This document shows, piece after piece, positions 35,095 to 45,206 of a DNA stretch of 64,000 bases. This DNA is from Mycobacterium sp. IS-1742 (lineage in GTDB: Bacteria > Actinomycetota > Actinomycetes > Mycobacteriales > Mycobacteriaceae). The notes beneath the pieces are model-generated. The model was not told where the DNA came from, did not search any database, and worked only from the letters and a program-made list of their open reading frames with translations. Position numbers and translations under genes: made by a program. Location: positions 124,001-188,000 of the forward strand of contig NZ_LQIV01000001.1 of assembly GCF_001500125.1 (NCBI RefSeq), given 5' to 3'. Each line of letters begins with the position of its first letter. Position 1 is the stretch's first letter.

Positions 35095-36354
35095 TCAGTG
35101 GCTGACGGGGCACTTGCCGGTGTAGTCCACCTGCCAGTGCTTGATGCCGTTGAGCCAGCCCGACTTCAGCCGTTCCGGATCACCGATCGGCTTGAGGTCC
35201 GGCATGTGGTCGGCGACGGCGTTGAAGATGAGGTTGATGGTCATCTTGGCCAGGTTGGCGCCGATGCAGTAGTGGGCGCCGGTACCGCCGAACCCGACGT
35301 GCGGGTTGGGGTTTCGCATGATGTCGAACGAGTGCGGGTTCTCGAACACCTCGTCGTCGAAGTTGGCCGAGCGGTAGGACATCACCACCCGCTCGCCCTT
35401 CTTGATCTTCACGCCGCCGAGTTCGGTGTCCTCGAGGGCGGTGCGTTGGAACGCCGAGACCGGGGTGGCCCAGCGGACGATCTCGTCGGCGGCGGTCTCC
35501 GGCCGCTCCTTCTTGTAGAGCTCCCACTGTTCGGGGTTCTGCGAGAAGGCGATCATGCCGTGGGTGATCGAGTTGCGGGTGGTCTCGTTGCCGGCCACCG
35601 CGAGCATCACGACGAAGAAGCCGAACTCGTCGTCGGAGAGCTTCTCACCGTCGATGTCGGCCTCGATGAGCTTGGTGACGATGTCCTCGGTGGGGTTCTT
35701 GGCCCGCTCCTCGGCCATCTTCATCGCGTACTGGATCAACTCGAACGACGACATCGCGGGATCGACGTCGGCGTACTCCGGATCCTCACCGGCGGTCATC
35801 TCGTTGGACCACCGGAAGATCTTGTCACGATCGTCCTGCGGCACACCGAGCAGTTCGGCGATGGCCTGCAGCGGCAACTCGCAGGAGACCTGTTCGACGA
35901 AGTCGCCGGAGCCCTCGGCCTTGGCGGTCTCGGCGATCTTCTGTGCGCGCGCCCGCAATTCGTCCTCGAGCCGTCCGACGGCGCGGGGGGTGAAGCCTCG
36001 GGAGATGATCTTGCGCAGACGGGTGTGCTGTGGGGCGTCCATGTTCAGCAGGACGGCCTTCTGCAGGTCGATCGCGTCGCGCGTCATGTCCTGCGGCCAG
36101 ACCGGGATGGCGCCGTCGGGGGAACTGCCGAAGATGTCGCTGCGCTTGGACACCTCCTTGACGTCGGCATGCTTGGTCACAAGCCAGTAGCCCTTGTCGC
36201 CGAAGCCGCCCGTACCGCCGGGCACGTCGACCCAGTGGATAGGCTCGGACTTGCGCAGTTCGGCGAGTTCCTCGACGGGAAGCCGCTCGAGGTTCAGGGT
36301 CGCGTCGAGGAAGTCGAAGTCCGGGGCGACGGGGCACGAGTTAGGGCCGGGCAT
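35095..36354 (-). CDS. cyp125: cytochrome P450 CYP125, sterol C26/C27 monooxygenase
   Basis: 419 residues. I-helix AGNETTRNS, ExxR within the K-helix, and the heme loop GFGGTGAHYCIGANLA with Cys363. Its sequence closely follows M. tuberculosis CYP125A1 (for example RNPNPHVGFGGTGAHYC). It oxidises the terminal methyl of cholesterol/cholestenone to the acid to start side-chain beta-oxidation, redundantly with CYP142. ATG at 36352-36354 with GAGGAG about 8 bases upstream. First gene of the six-gene operon through ltp2; divergent from fadA5. Confidence 0.96.
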   Translation of the reverse strand: MPGPNSCPVAPDFDFLDATLNLERLPVEELAELRKSEPIHWVDVPGGTGGFGDKGYWLVTKHADVKEVSKRSDIFGSSPDGAIPVWPQDMTRDAIDLQKAVLLNMDAPQHTRLRKIISRGFTPRAVGRLEDELRARAQKIAETAKAEGSGDFVEQVSCELPLQAIAELLGVPQDDRDKIFRWSNEMTAGEDPEYADVDPAMSSFELIQYAMKMAEERAKNPTEDIVTKLIEADIDGEKLSDDEFGFFVVMLAVAGNETTRNSITHGMIAFSQNPEQWELYKKERPETAADEIVRWATPVSAFQRTALEDTELGGVKIKKGERVVMSYRSANFDDEVFENPHSFDIMRNPNPHVGFGGTGAHYCIGANLAKMTINLIFNAVADHMPDLKPIGDPERLKSGWLNGIKHWQVDYTGKCPVSH

Positions 36355-36371
36355 AGAAAGCTCTCCTCAAT

Positions 36372-36385
36372 TGCAACGTGTTCTA
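36372..36385 (-). promoter_or_regulatory. KstR operator for the cyp125 operon
   Basis: TGCAACGTGTTCTA, 17 bases upstream of the cyp125 ATG on the minus strand. Core AAC-NN-GTT intact, right arm perfect. Confidence 0.88.
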
Positions 36386-36450
36386 GTGTCAGTAAAACAC
36401 GGCTCCACCGCAGATGAAAGGCACGGCGGCATCGCTGCTTGTCAGACGAA

Positions 36451-37638
<1,188 letters not shown>

Positions 37639-37642
37639 GGCG

Positions 37643-38023
37643 CTAGGCGGGTACCACTGCGGGCCGGATCCTCGCGCGGATGTGGTGGATGAGACCGTCG
37701 GACGCCGGGATCAGGAATGTCTCGTCGACGTGGGCGACCACGCGACGACCGGCGACCCTGGCCTTGGTGACGACCGTGAACGTCGCATGGACCTCGTCGC
37801 CGACGACGCGGAAGGTTCGGTCGGTGGTCGCGGCGATGATCCGGTACTGCGGTCCACCGGTCAGGCTGCGGCGCAGGTGTTTTCCGGAGAATCCGGTCTT
37901 GAGTCCGACCTCGACCCGCACGCAGCCCGGCGCGAACGGCACGGCGTCGGCCCGGTGGGTGGCGAGTGCGTCGACGTAGGCGTCCGCCGCAGCGATGCGG
38001 TCGGTGTCGGAAACAGTGTCCAT
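37643..38023 (-). CDS. SnoaL/DUF8021-like small protein
   Basis: 126 residues from the ATG at 38021-38023 (MDTVSDTDRIAAADAYVDALATHRADAVPFAPG), a DUF8021/NTF2-like opening, ending DETFLIPASDGLIHHIRARI. The longer frame to 38446 overlaps ddn antisense and is not credible. It sits between fadA5 and ddn, divergent from ddn by 22 bases; I recall no counterpart in M. tuberculosis. A small-molecule-binding cone fold, role unknown. Confidence 0.72.
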   Translation of the reverse strand: MDTVSDTDRIAAADAYVDALATHRADAVPFAPGCVRVEVGLKTGFSGKHLRRSLTGGPQYRIIAATTDRTFRVVGDEVHATFTVVTKARVAGRRVVAHVDETFLIPASDGLIHHIRARIRPAVVPA

Positions 38024-38036
38024 CCACCGAGCATAG

Positions 38037-38497
<461 letters not shown>

Positions 38498-38498
<1 letters not shown>

Positions 38499-38510
38499 CG
38501 CCTCAGGCGC
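38498..38510. terminator. small hairpin spanning the ddn and SDR stop codons
   Basis: GCGCC-TCA-GGCGC, a 5-bp stem with a 3-base loop, overlaps the ddn stop and lies against the stop of the convergent SDR. Weak, possibly a bidirectional terminator. Confidence 0.4.
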
Positions 38511-39408
38511 CGTAGACGGGCACCGGTTGCCGCTCCCTGGCGAGCAGATCCGTGACGACCGGTCCCAGTTCGGCCGGGTCCCACCGGGCACCCTTGTCGA
38601 CCTGCGGGCCGTGCGCCCAGCCCTCGGCGACGCGGATCTTGCCGCCCTCGACCTCGAACACCTTGCCGGTCACGTCACGGGCCTCGACACTGCCGAGCCA
38701 CACCACCAACGGGGAGACGTTCTCCGGTGCCATGGCGTCGAAATCGGCGTCCTGAGTGGACATCATCTCGGCGAACACCGTCTCGGTCATCCGGGTGCGG
38801 GCGGACGGGGCGATCGCGTTGACCGTGACGCCGTAGCGGCCCATCTCGGCGGCGGCCACCAGCGTCAGCGCGGCGATGCCGGCCTTGGCGGCGCTGTAGT
38901 TCGCCTGCCCGACGCTGCCCTGCAGGCCGGCGCCCGAACTGGTGTTGATGATGCGGGCGTCCACCGCGTCCCCCGCCTTGGACCTGGCCCGCCAGTAGGC
39001 CCCGGCGTGCTTCATGGTCGCGAAGTGCCCCTTGAGGTGCACGGCGACGACCGCGTCGAATTCCTCTTCGCTGGTATTGGCGAACATCCGGTCCCGCACG
39101 ATGCCGGCGTTGTTCACCAGGACGTCGAGCCCTCCGAAGGAGTCGACCGCGGTCTGGATCAGGCCTTCGGCCTGCGCCCAGTCCGCCACATTGGCACCGC
39201 TGGTGACGGCTTCGCCACCGGCGGAGGTGATCTCGTCGACCACGCTCTGCGCGGCGCTGCCGCCGCCGGCCGGGGATCCGTCCAGGCCGACACCGATGTC
39301 GTTGACCACCACCCGCGCGCCTTCGGCGGCGAATGCCAGTGCGTGCGCACGGCCGATACCGCCACCCGCACCCGTCACGATGACCACGCGGCCGTCGAGC
39401 AGTCCCAT
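38503..39408 (-). CDS. SDR-family dehydrogenase (Rv3548c-like)
   Basis: 301 residues. TGAGGGIGRAHALAFA nucleotide site, NNAG in VLVNNAGIVRDRMF, and YSAAK as YxxxK after NTSSGAG. The VNDIGVGLDG insertion resembles SDRs of peroxisomal multifunctional enzyme type 2, which oxidise beta-hydroxyacyl-CoA esters. Position matches Rv3548c, a KstR2-regulon SDR. Downstream of the next SDR by 15 bases and in the same operon. Confidence 0.88.
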   Translation of the reverse strand: MGLLDGRVVIVTGAGGGIGRAHALAFAAEGARVVVNDIGVGLDGSPAGGGSAAQSVVDEITSAGGEAVTSGANVADWAQAEGLIQTAVDSFGGLDVLVNNAGIVRDRMFANTSEEEFDAVVAVHLKGHFATMKHAGAYWRARSKAGDAVDARIINTSSGAGLQGSVGQANYSAAKAGIAALTLVAAAEMGRYGVTVNAIAPSARTRMTETVFAEMMSTQDADFDAMAPENVSPLVVWLGSVEARDVTGKVFEVEGGKIRVAEGWAHGPQVDKGARWDPAELGPVVTDLLARERQPVPVYGA

Positions 39409-39423
39409 ATGTGTTGTCTCCTC

Positions 39424-40200
39424 TTACTTCTTGATGTCTGCGGTGGTGGTCGACAGATAGTGCGGGGGTTCGCCCCCACCGTGCACTTCGAGCGATGCGC
39501 CGCTGATGTAGGCCGCCGCATCGGAGGCGAGAAACGCCGTCGCCCAGCCGATGTCGTCCGGTTTGGCCAGCCGGCCCAACGGCACGTTGCGGGAGATCGC
39601 GGCGATCGAGTCGGCGTCGCCGTAGAACAGTTCGGCCTGTTCGGTCTCCACCATCCCGACGACCACCGAGTTGACCCGGACCTTGGGCGCCCACTCGACG
39701 GCGAGCGTGGTGGTCATGTTCTCCACCCCGGCCTTCGCCGCACCGTAGGCGACGGTGCCCGGCGTGGGCCGCCTGGCGCTGACACTGGTGATGTTGACGA
39801 TGGCGCCGCCCGACTTCTGGGTTTGCATGACGGCGTTGGCGTGTGTCGACACCGACAGCGCGCCAAGCAGGTTCAGCTCGACGATCTTCCTGCTGAACTT
39901 CGCCGAGGCCTCGGCGGCGGGCACGTAGGGCGACCCGCCGGCGTTGTTGATCACGACGTCGAGGCGGCCGTGCGCGCCCACGATCGCGTCGACGAGCGCC
40001 TTCACCGAATCGTCGTCGCGGATGTCGCAGGGGTGGAATTCGTACGGGCTGCCCTCGACCGGCCGCCGCGCGCAGGTCACGACCGTGGCGCCCTGAGCCG
40101 CGAAGACGGCGCTGATCCCGGCGCCGACACCGCGGACACCACCGGTCACCAACACCACCCGGCCGTCGAGTCCCAGTTTGATTCCAGCGGTGTCGCTCAC
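39424..40200 (-). CDS. SDR-family dehydrogenase (Rv3549c-like)
   Basis: 258 residues from the GTG at 40198-40200 (VSDTAGIKLGLDGRVVLVTGGVRGVG); the longer frame crosses the KstR2 operator. NNAG and the YGAAK catalytic pair are present. TACGCT (40212-40207 on the minus strand) is at -12 to -7, so a leaderless start. First of a two-gene operon with the Rv3548c-like SDR, divergent from echA20. A ring C/D alcohol oxidation step is likely. Confidence 0.88.
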   Translation of the reverse strand: MSDTAGIKLGLDGRVVLVTGGVRGVGAGISAVFAAQGATVVTCARRPVEGSPYEFHPCDIRDDDSVKALVDAIVGAHGRLDVVINNAGGSPYVPAAEASAKFSRKIVELNLLGALSVSTHANAVMQTQKSGGAIVNITSVSARRPTPGTVAYGAAKAGVENMTTTLAVEWAPKVRVNSVVVGMVETEQAELFYGDADSIAAISRNVPLGRLAKPDDIGWATAFLASDAAAYISGASLEVHGGGEPPHYLSTTTADIKK

Positions 40201-40206
40201 TGTGCT

Positions 40207-40229
40207 AGCGTACCAAGCAAGTGCTTGCT
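40207..40229. promoter_or_regulatory. KstR2 operator between the SDR operon and echA20
   Basis: AGCAAGTGCTTGCT at 40216-40229, within the 16-base near-palindrome AAGCAAGTGCTTGCTT (40215-40230), fits ANCAAGNNCTTGNT. The minus-strand -10 box TACGCT (40212-40207) is 3 bases away, so bound repressor would block the promoter. Confidence 0.92.
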
Positions 40230-40253
40230 TAGGTAGCGACCCCAGGAGTTTGC

Positions 40254-41012
40254 ATGCCAATCACCACAGAGACCGTGGAACCGGGCATCGTCTCGGTCAC
40301 CGTCGACTACCCGCCCGTCAACGCGATCCCGTCGCGGGGTTGGTTCGAACTCGGCGACGCGATCACCGCCGCGGGCCGCGACCGCAGCACGCACGTGGTG
40401 ATCCTGCGGGCCGAGGGCCGCGGCTTCAACGCCGGTGTCGACATCAAGGAGATGCAGAACACCGAGGGCTTCACCGCGCTCATCGACGCCAATCGCGGTT
40501 GCTACCACGCCTTCCGCGCGGTGTACGAATGCGAGGTTCCGGTGGTCGCCGCGGTCAACGGCTTCTGCGTCGGTGGCGGCATCGGCCTGGTCGGCAATGC
40601 CGACGTGATCGTCGCGTCCGACGACGCGAAGTTCGGCCTACCCGAGGTCGAGCGTGGCGCGCTGGGCGCCGCCACGCACCTGTCCCGGCTGGTGCCGCAA
40701 CACCTGATGCGCCGGATGTTCTTCACCGCGTCGACCGTCAGCGCCGAGACACTGCACCATTTCGGATCGGTGCACGAGGTGGTGCCGCGAGAGGACCTCG
40801 ACGAGTCCGCGCTGCGGGTCGCCCGCGACATCGCGAGCAAGGACACCCGGGTGATCCGCGCGGCCAAGGAGGCCCTCAACTTCATCGACGTCCAACCGGT
40901 CAACGCCAGGTACCGCATGGAGCAGGGCTTCACGTTCGAGCTCAATCTGGCCGGCGTCTCCGACGAGCACCGGGACGCGTTCGCGGGGACATCGAAGGGC
41001 GAGGGGAAGTGA
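40254..41012 (+). CDS. echA20: crotonase-family ring D hydrolase EchA20
   Basis: 252 residues of crotonase fold: HVVILRAEGRGFNAGVDIKEMQ, the oxyanion-hole GFCVGGGIGLV and DAKFGLPEVERG. In the HIP pathway, EchA20 hydrolyses the remaining ring D of the diketo CoA ester to give the single-ring substrate of IpdAB. ATG at 40254 with AGGAG at 40244-40248. One-base overlap with ipdA. Rv3550. Confidence 0.94.
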   Translation: MPITTETVEPGIVSVTVDYPPVNAIPSRGWFELGDAITAAGRDRSTHVVILRAEGRGFNAGVDIKEMQNTEGFTALIDANRGCYHAFRAVYECEVPVVAAVNGFCVGGGIGLVGNADVIVASDDAKFGLPEVERGALGAATHLSRLVPQHLMRRMFFTASTVSAETLHHFGSVHEVVPREDLDESALRVARDIASKDTRVIRAAKEALNFIDVQPVNARYRMEQGFTFELNLAGVSDEHRDAFAGTSKGEGK

Positions 41013-41899
41013 TGGCCGACAAGACGACGACTCTCGACGAGGCGGTCGCCTCCATCGAGAGCGGGATGACCATCGGCATCGGAGGCTGGGGCTCGCGGCG
41101 CAAGCCGATGGCGTTGATCCGCGCCCTGCTGCGCACCGATGTCACCGACCTCACCGTCGTCACCTACGGCGGGCCCGATCTCGGACTGCTGTGCTCGGCG
41201 AACAAGGTCAAGCGGGTCTACTACGGGTTCGTATCGCTGGATTCGCCGCCGTTCTACGACCCGTGGTTCTCCAAGGCGCGCACCAGCGGATCGATCGAGG
41301 CGCGCGAGATGGACGAGGGCATGCTGCGGTGCGGCCTGCAGGCCGCCGCGCAGCGCCTCCCGTTCCTGCCGATCCGCGCCGGGCTCGGCAGCGACGTCCG
41401 GGCATTCTGGGGAGACGAGCTCAAGACGGTGCGCTCGCCGTACCCCACGGGAGACGGCTACGAGGAGCTCATCGCGATGCCCGCGCTGAACCTGGACGTC
41501 GCCCTGGTGCATCTGAATCTCGGTGACACACAGGGCAACGCGGCCTACACCGGGATCGACCCCTACTTCGACGACCTGTTCCTCATGTCGGCACAGAAGC
41601 GGCTGATGAGCGTCGAGCGGGTGGTGTCCACCGACGAGCTCGTCAAGGCCGTTCCGCCACAGGCACTGCTGGTGAACCGGATGATGGTCGACGCCGTGGT
41701 CGAGGCGCCCAACGGTGCCCATTTCACCACTGCCGAACCGGATTACCGCCGCGACGAGAAGTTCCAGCGGCATTACGCCGAGGCCGCGGGGTCCGACGAG
41801 TCGTGGGCCGAGTTCAGAAAGACATACCTGTCCGGCAGCGAGGACGACTATCAGGCCGCGGTCCGGAAGTTCGCCGAACAGCAGGGAGCCGCGAAATGA
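41012..41899 (+). CDS. ipdA: cyclic-ketone hydrolase subunit IpdA
   Basis: 295 residues, CoA-transferase-like alpha subunit. GIGGWGSRRKPMALIRALL and a conserved acidic stretch around Glu97-Glu102 (SIEAREMDEGM) match IpdA, where a Glu is the catalytic base. IpdAB opens ring C hydrolytically in a retro-Claisen-like reaction, not a CoA transfer. Start at 41012, overlapping the echA20 stop. Rv3551. Confidence 0.95.
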   Translation: MADKTTTLDEAVASIESGMTIGIGGWGSRRKPMALIRALLRTDVTDLTVVTYGGPDLGLLCSANKVKRVYYGFVSLDSPPFYDPWFSKARTSGSIEAREMDEGMLRCGLQAAAQRLPFLPIRAGLGSDVRAFWGDELKTVRSPYPTGDGYEELIAMPALNLDVALVHLNLGDTQGNAAYTGIDPYFDDLFLMSAQKRLMSVERVVSTDELVKAVPPQALLVNRMMVDAVVEAPNGAHFTTAEPDYRRDEKFQRHYAEAAGSDESWAEFRKTYLSGSEDDYQAAVRKFAEQQGAAK

Positions 41900-42645
41900 C
41901 CGATGTGACCCGTGCCGAGGTGTGCGCCGTCGCGTGCGCCGAGTTGTTCCGCGATGCCGGCGAGATCATGGTCAGCCCGATGGCGAACATGGTGTCGATC
42001 GGCGCCCGGCTCGCGCGCCTGACCTTCTCCCCCGACATCCTGTTGACCGACGGAGAGGCCCGGCTGCTCGCCGACACTCCCGCGCTCGGCGCGACGGGCG
42101 CCATCGAGGGCTGGATGCCCTTCGGGCGCGTCTTCGAGACGCTCACGTGGGGGCGACGCCACGTCGTCATGGGCGCCAACCAGATCGACCGCTACGGCAA
42201 CCAGAACCTGTCGGCCTTCGGCCCGATCCAGCATTCGAAGCGACAGATGTTCGGCGTGCGCGGCGCACCCGGCAACACCATCAACCACGCCACCAGCTAC
42301 TGGGTCGGCGGCCACAGCAAGAGGGTGTTCGGCGAACAGGTCGACATCGTGTCCGGCGTCGGGTGGGACAAGGTGGACCCCGACAATCCGGCGTACCGGT
42401 TCCTCGACGTGTACCGGGTCGTGAGCAACCTGGGGGTCTTCGACTTCAACGGCCCCGACCACCAGATGCGCGCGCTGTCGCTGCATCCGGGCGTCGACGC
42501 CGACCAGGTCGCCGAGAACACCTCCTTCGTCGTCCACGGTCTGGACACCGCCGAGGTGACCCGCGAGCCGTCCGGCGAGGAGCTCCGCCTGATCCGCGAG
42601 GTGATCGATCCGAAGTCGCTGCGCGACAGGGAAATCCGATCGTGA
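41896..42645 (+). CDS. ipdB: cyclic-ketone hydrolase subunit IpdB
   Basis: 249 residues, beta partner of IpdA. Start ATG 41896 overlaps the ipdA stop by 4 bases (ATGA). GEIMVSPMANMVSIGARLARLTFSPDI and HVVMGANQIDRYGNQNLSAFG are CoA-transferase-like strands. The complex is heterotetrameric. The GTGA overlap at the end couples it to ipdC. Rv3552. Confidence 0.95.
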   Translation: MTDVTRAEVCAVACAELFRDAGEIMVSPMANMVSIGARLARLTFSPDILLTDGEARLLADTPALGATGAIEGWMPFGRVFETLTWGRRHVVMGANQIDRYGNQNLSAFGPIQHSKRQMFGVRGAPGNTINHATSYWVGGHSKRVFGEQVDIVSGVGWDKVDPDNPAYRFLDVYRVVSNLGVFDFNGPDHQMRALSLHPGVDADQVAENTSFVVHGLDTAEVTREPSGEELRLIREVIDPKSLRDREIRS

Positions 42646-43712
42646 CCAGGCTGAATACCCCGCTCACCGAACTGGTCGGCATCGAACATCCCGTGGTGCA
42701 GACCGGGATGGGCTGGGTGGCCGGGGCGCGTCTGGTGTCGGCGACGTCGAACGCCGGCGGCCTGGGCATCCTGGCCTCGGCGACCATGACGCTCGAGGAA
42801 CTGCAGACGGCGGTGACCAAGGTCAAGGCCGCCACGGACAAACCGTTCGGCATCAACATCCGCGCCGACGCCGGTGACGCGAACGAGCGCGTCGACCTGC
42901 TGATCCGCGAGGGCGTGAAGGTGGCGTCCTTCGCGCTGGCGCCGAAGCCGGACCTCATCGCGAAGCTCAAAGAGGCCGGCGTCGTCGTGATCCCCTCGGT
43001 CGGCCTGGCCAAACACGCCAAGAAGGTCGCCGGATGGGGTGCCGATGCGGTCATCGTGCAGGGTGGCGAGGGCGGCGGGCACACCGGTCCGATCGCGACC
43101 ACGCTGCTGCTGCCGTCGGTGCTCGATGCCGTCGCGGGCACCGGCATGCCGGTGATCGCCGCGGGCGGCTTCTTCGACGGACGCGGCCTCGCCGCGGCGC
43201 TGTCGTACGGCGCCGCCGGAGTCGCGATGGGCACCCGCTTCCTGCTCACCTCGGATTCGACCGTGCCCGACGCCGTCAAACAGCGGTACCTGCAGGCCGC
43301 CCTGGACGGCACCGTGGTGTCGACCCGTGTCGACGGGATGCCGCACCGCGTGTTGCGGACCGGACTGGTCGAGAAGCTCGAGAGCGGTTCGCCGGTGCGG
43401 GGTTTCGCCGCGGCCGTGGGCAACGCCCAGAAGTTCAAGAAGATGTCCGGGATGACATGGCGGTCGATGGTCAAGGACGGCCTGGCCATGCGGCACGGCA
43501 AGGAACTCACCTGGGCGCAGGTCGTGATGGCGGCCAACACCCCGATGTTGCTCAAGGCCGGACTGGTCGACGGCAACACCGACGCCGGCGTGCTGGCGTC
43601 CGGTCAGGTCGCCGGGATCCTCGACGATCTGCCCTCGTGCGCGGAACTGGTGCCGTCGATCGTCGACGACGCCGTCACTCACCTGAGGGCGGCCGCGGCA
43701 CTCGTGGAGTGA
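42642..43712 (+). CDS. ipdC: flavin-dependent ring C/D oxidoreductase IpdC (nitronate monooxygenase-like)
   Basis: 356 residues from the GTG at 42642. FMN-binding TIM barrel of the nitronate monooxygenase class: VVQTGMGWVAGARL, DAVIVQGGEGGGHTG and IAAGGFFDGRGLAAAL. Rv3553 is placed in the HIP pathway as an oxidoreductase before EchA20; the precise step is less certain to me than for its neighbours. End of the echA20-ipdABC operon. Confidence 0.9.
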   Translation: MTRLNTPLTELVGIEHPVVQTGMGWVAGARLVSATSNAGGLGILASATMTLEELQTAVTKVKAATDKPFGINIRADAGDANERVDLLIREGVKVASFALAPKPDLIAKLKEAGVVVIPSVGLAKHAKKVAGWGADAVIVQGGEGGGHTGPIATTLLLPSVLDAVAGTGMPVIAAGGFFDGRGLAAALSYGAAGVAMGTRFLLTSDSTVPDAVKQRYLQAALDGTVVSTRVDGMPHRVLRTGLVEKLESGSPVRGFAAAVGNAQKFKKMSGMTWRSMVKDGLAMRHGKELTWAQVVMAANTPMLLKAGLVDGNTDAGVLASGQVAGILDDLPSCAELVPSIVDDAVTHLRAAAALVE

Positions 43713-43748
43713 GAGCCTGATGAAGCACATAGGTGAATTCCTCCAGAA

Positions 43749-43793
43749 TTAAGCTATGGTCTTCATATGGCGGAAGTTAAGCTACAGCCTTCA
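43749..43793 (+). repeat. two 17-bp direct repeats over the satD promoter and start
   Basis: TTAAGCTATGGTCTTCA (43749-43765) and TTAAGCTACAGCCTTCA (43777-43793) share 14 of 17 bases with a 28-base period. The first contains TATGGT (43755-43760), the -10 box 6 bases before the ATG at 43767. The second lies inside the first codons. Cooperative binding of a regulator, perhaps SatD itself, is possible. Confidence 0.7.
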
Positions 43794-44399
43794 GTGACGG
43801 CCGCGGTGATCGGTGACGTGGTCGCCTCCCGCCGCGCCCCCGACCGGCGCGCACTGCACCGCCACCTCGGCGCCGCACTTCGTGACGCCGGGTTCGCATT
43901 CACCGTCGGCGACGAGTTCCAGGGCATCCATCCGAGCGTCGGCGCCGCGATCGACGCCGCTTTGACCGTGCGCCTCGCCGTCGCACCGGACATCGACATC
44001 CGATTCGGCATCGGCTGGGGACCCGTCACCGTGCTCGATGCCGAAACCGGCATCCAGGACGGCCCGGGCTGGTGGGCGGCGCGCGAGGCGATCGAGTGGA
44101 CCGCCACGGCCCAGCGGCAACCCGGCCTCGCGGCGGTGCGGACGTCGTACCGCCGAGCCGCAGACACCACCGGGCCGGACGTCGACGCCGTCAACGCCGC
44201 CCTGTTGTGTCGGGACCACCTGCTTGGATCACTCGATGACCGATCACTGCGGATCCTGAAGGGCCTGTTGAGCAACCACACCAAGAAGGACATCGCCGCC
44301 GCCGAGCACGTCAGCGCCTCGGCGGTGTCGCAGCGCGCCGGCCGCGACGGGCTGGACCTGCTCGTGTTGGCCGCTACCCATCTGCGCGGTGTCCGATGA
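43767..44399 (+). CDS. SatD-family protein
   Basis: 210 residues. The N-terminal part (AAVIGDVVASRRAPDRRALH, FTVGDEFQGIHPS, DIDIRFGIGWG) matches SatD-family proteins; the C-terminal part (about 160-205, SLRILKGLLSNHTKKDIAAAEHVSASAVSQRAG in the family pattern) looks like a helix-turn-helix of the sigma-70 region 4/LuxR type. Probably leaderless. Its stop overlaps the membrane-protein start by 4 bases. The pair replaces the ferredoxin gene (fdxB) and Rv3555c found here in M. tuberculosis. Function unknown; SatD-type genes in other bacteria lie near stress or transport loci. Confidence 0.8.
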   Translation: MAEVKLQPSVTAAVIGDVVASRRAPDRRALHRHLGAALRDAGFAFTVGDEFQGIHPSVGAAIDAALTVRLAVAPDIDIRFGIGWGPVTVLDAETGIQDGPGWWAAREAIEWTATAQRQPGLAAVRTSYRRAADTTGPDVDAVNAALLCRDHLLGSLDDRSLRILKGLLSNHTKKDIAAAEHVSASAVSQRAGRDGLDLLVLAATHLRGVR

Positions 44400-45160
44400 G
44401 CGCACTGGCCGTCCTGCTGATCGCGATCGGTGTCGCCGACCTGGTCCGGCGGATCACCCCCCGCGCCTGGCTGCCCGTCGCCATCGTCCCCGTGGCGGTG
44501 GTGGGGTGCGCGCTGCTGGCCGGTCTGTGGCACCGCGGCGACCTCCCGTTGCTCGCGCTCGCCGCTGCCGCAGGCATCGCGTGGGAGGTGCTCGGGGCGC
44601 GGGCGGAACGCACCGGCCGACGGCCGTGGGCCCCGCTGTTGGTGCTGGCGGCGGCCGCCGCCGCACTGGTCATGCTGTCCGGGTGGGCCTCCGAGGTCGC
44701 CGGGCTGGTGGGCCGCTGGTCGGACTGGACGCAGCTCCCTGCCGTCGGCGCCATCAGCGCGGACCGGCTCCTGATGGTGGTGGCCGTCATCCTCCTGCAG
44801 CTGGTCACCGGCAACCAGCTGGTGCGCCTGGTGCTGGCGTCGGTCGGTGCGGTCAAACCCGCCGGACAACCGCAGGCGTCGGACCGGCTCAAGGGCGGGC
44901 GGCTGCTCGGACCGATGGAGCGACTGCTGATCCTGGGTCTCGGGCTGGCCGGGCAGCTGGCGGCCGCCACCGCCGTCGTCGCCGCCAAGAGCATCATCCG
45001 GTTCCCGGAGATCAACGCGCAGAAGGCCGCCGCGCAGATCAAAGAGGGGAATGGCAACGGCGACTTGGGGATCGGCATCGACGAGGTGACGGAGTATTTC
45101 CTGGTCGGCAGTTTCGCGAGCTGGATCATCGCGCTCGGCGGGTTGGCGCTGGCGCAATAA
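44396..45160 (+). CDS. polytopic membrane protein, SatD partner
   Basis: 254 residues with about seven hydrophobic helices (roughly 1-18, 22-44, 48-66, 80-100, 122-148, 178-204 and 232-254), separated by short Arg/Trp-rich loops. A conserved cytoplasmic loop has RLKGGRLLGPMERLLILGLG; INAQKAAAQIKEGNGNG precedes the last helix. It overlaps satD by 4 bases, so the two are a functional pair. No known family recognised. Confidence 0.75.
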   Translation: MSALAVLLIAIGVADLVRRITPRAWLPVAIVPVAVVGCALLAGLWHRGDLPLLALAAAAGIAWEVLGARAERTGRRPWAPLLVLAAAAAALVMLSGWASEVAGLVGRWSDWTQLPAVGAISADRLLMVVAVILLQLVTGNQLVRLVLASVGAVKPAGQPQASDRLKGGRLLGPMERLLILGLGLAGQLAAATAVVAAKSIIRFPEINAQKAAAQIKEGNGNGDLGIGIDEVTEYFLVGSFASWIIALGGLALAQ

Positions 45161-45194
45161 CGGCATTCGCCGGTGATCTGACTCCGTCCGTTCA

Positions 45195-45200
45195 TACACT
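45195..45200 (+). promoter_or_regulatory. leaderless -10 box of the NDMA-type alcohol dehydrogenase
   Basis: TACACT lies 6 bases before the ATG at 45207 and no ribosome site is present. No KstR or KstR2 operator is nearby. Confidence 0.55.
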
Positions 45201-45206
45201 CCCGGC

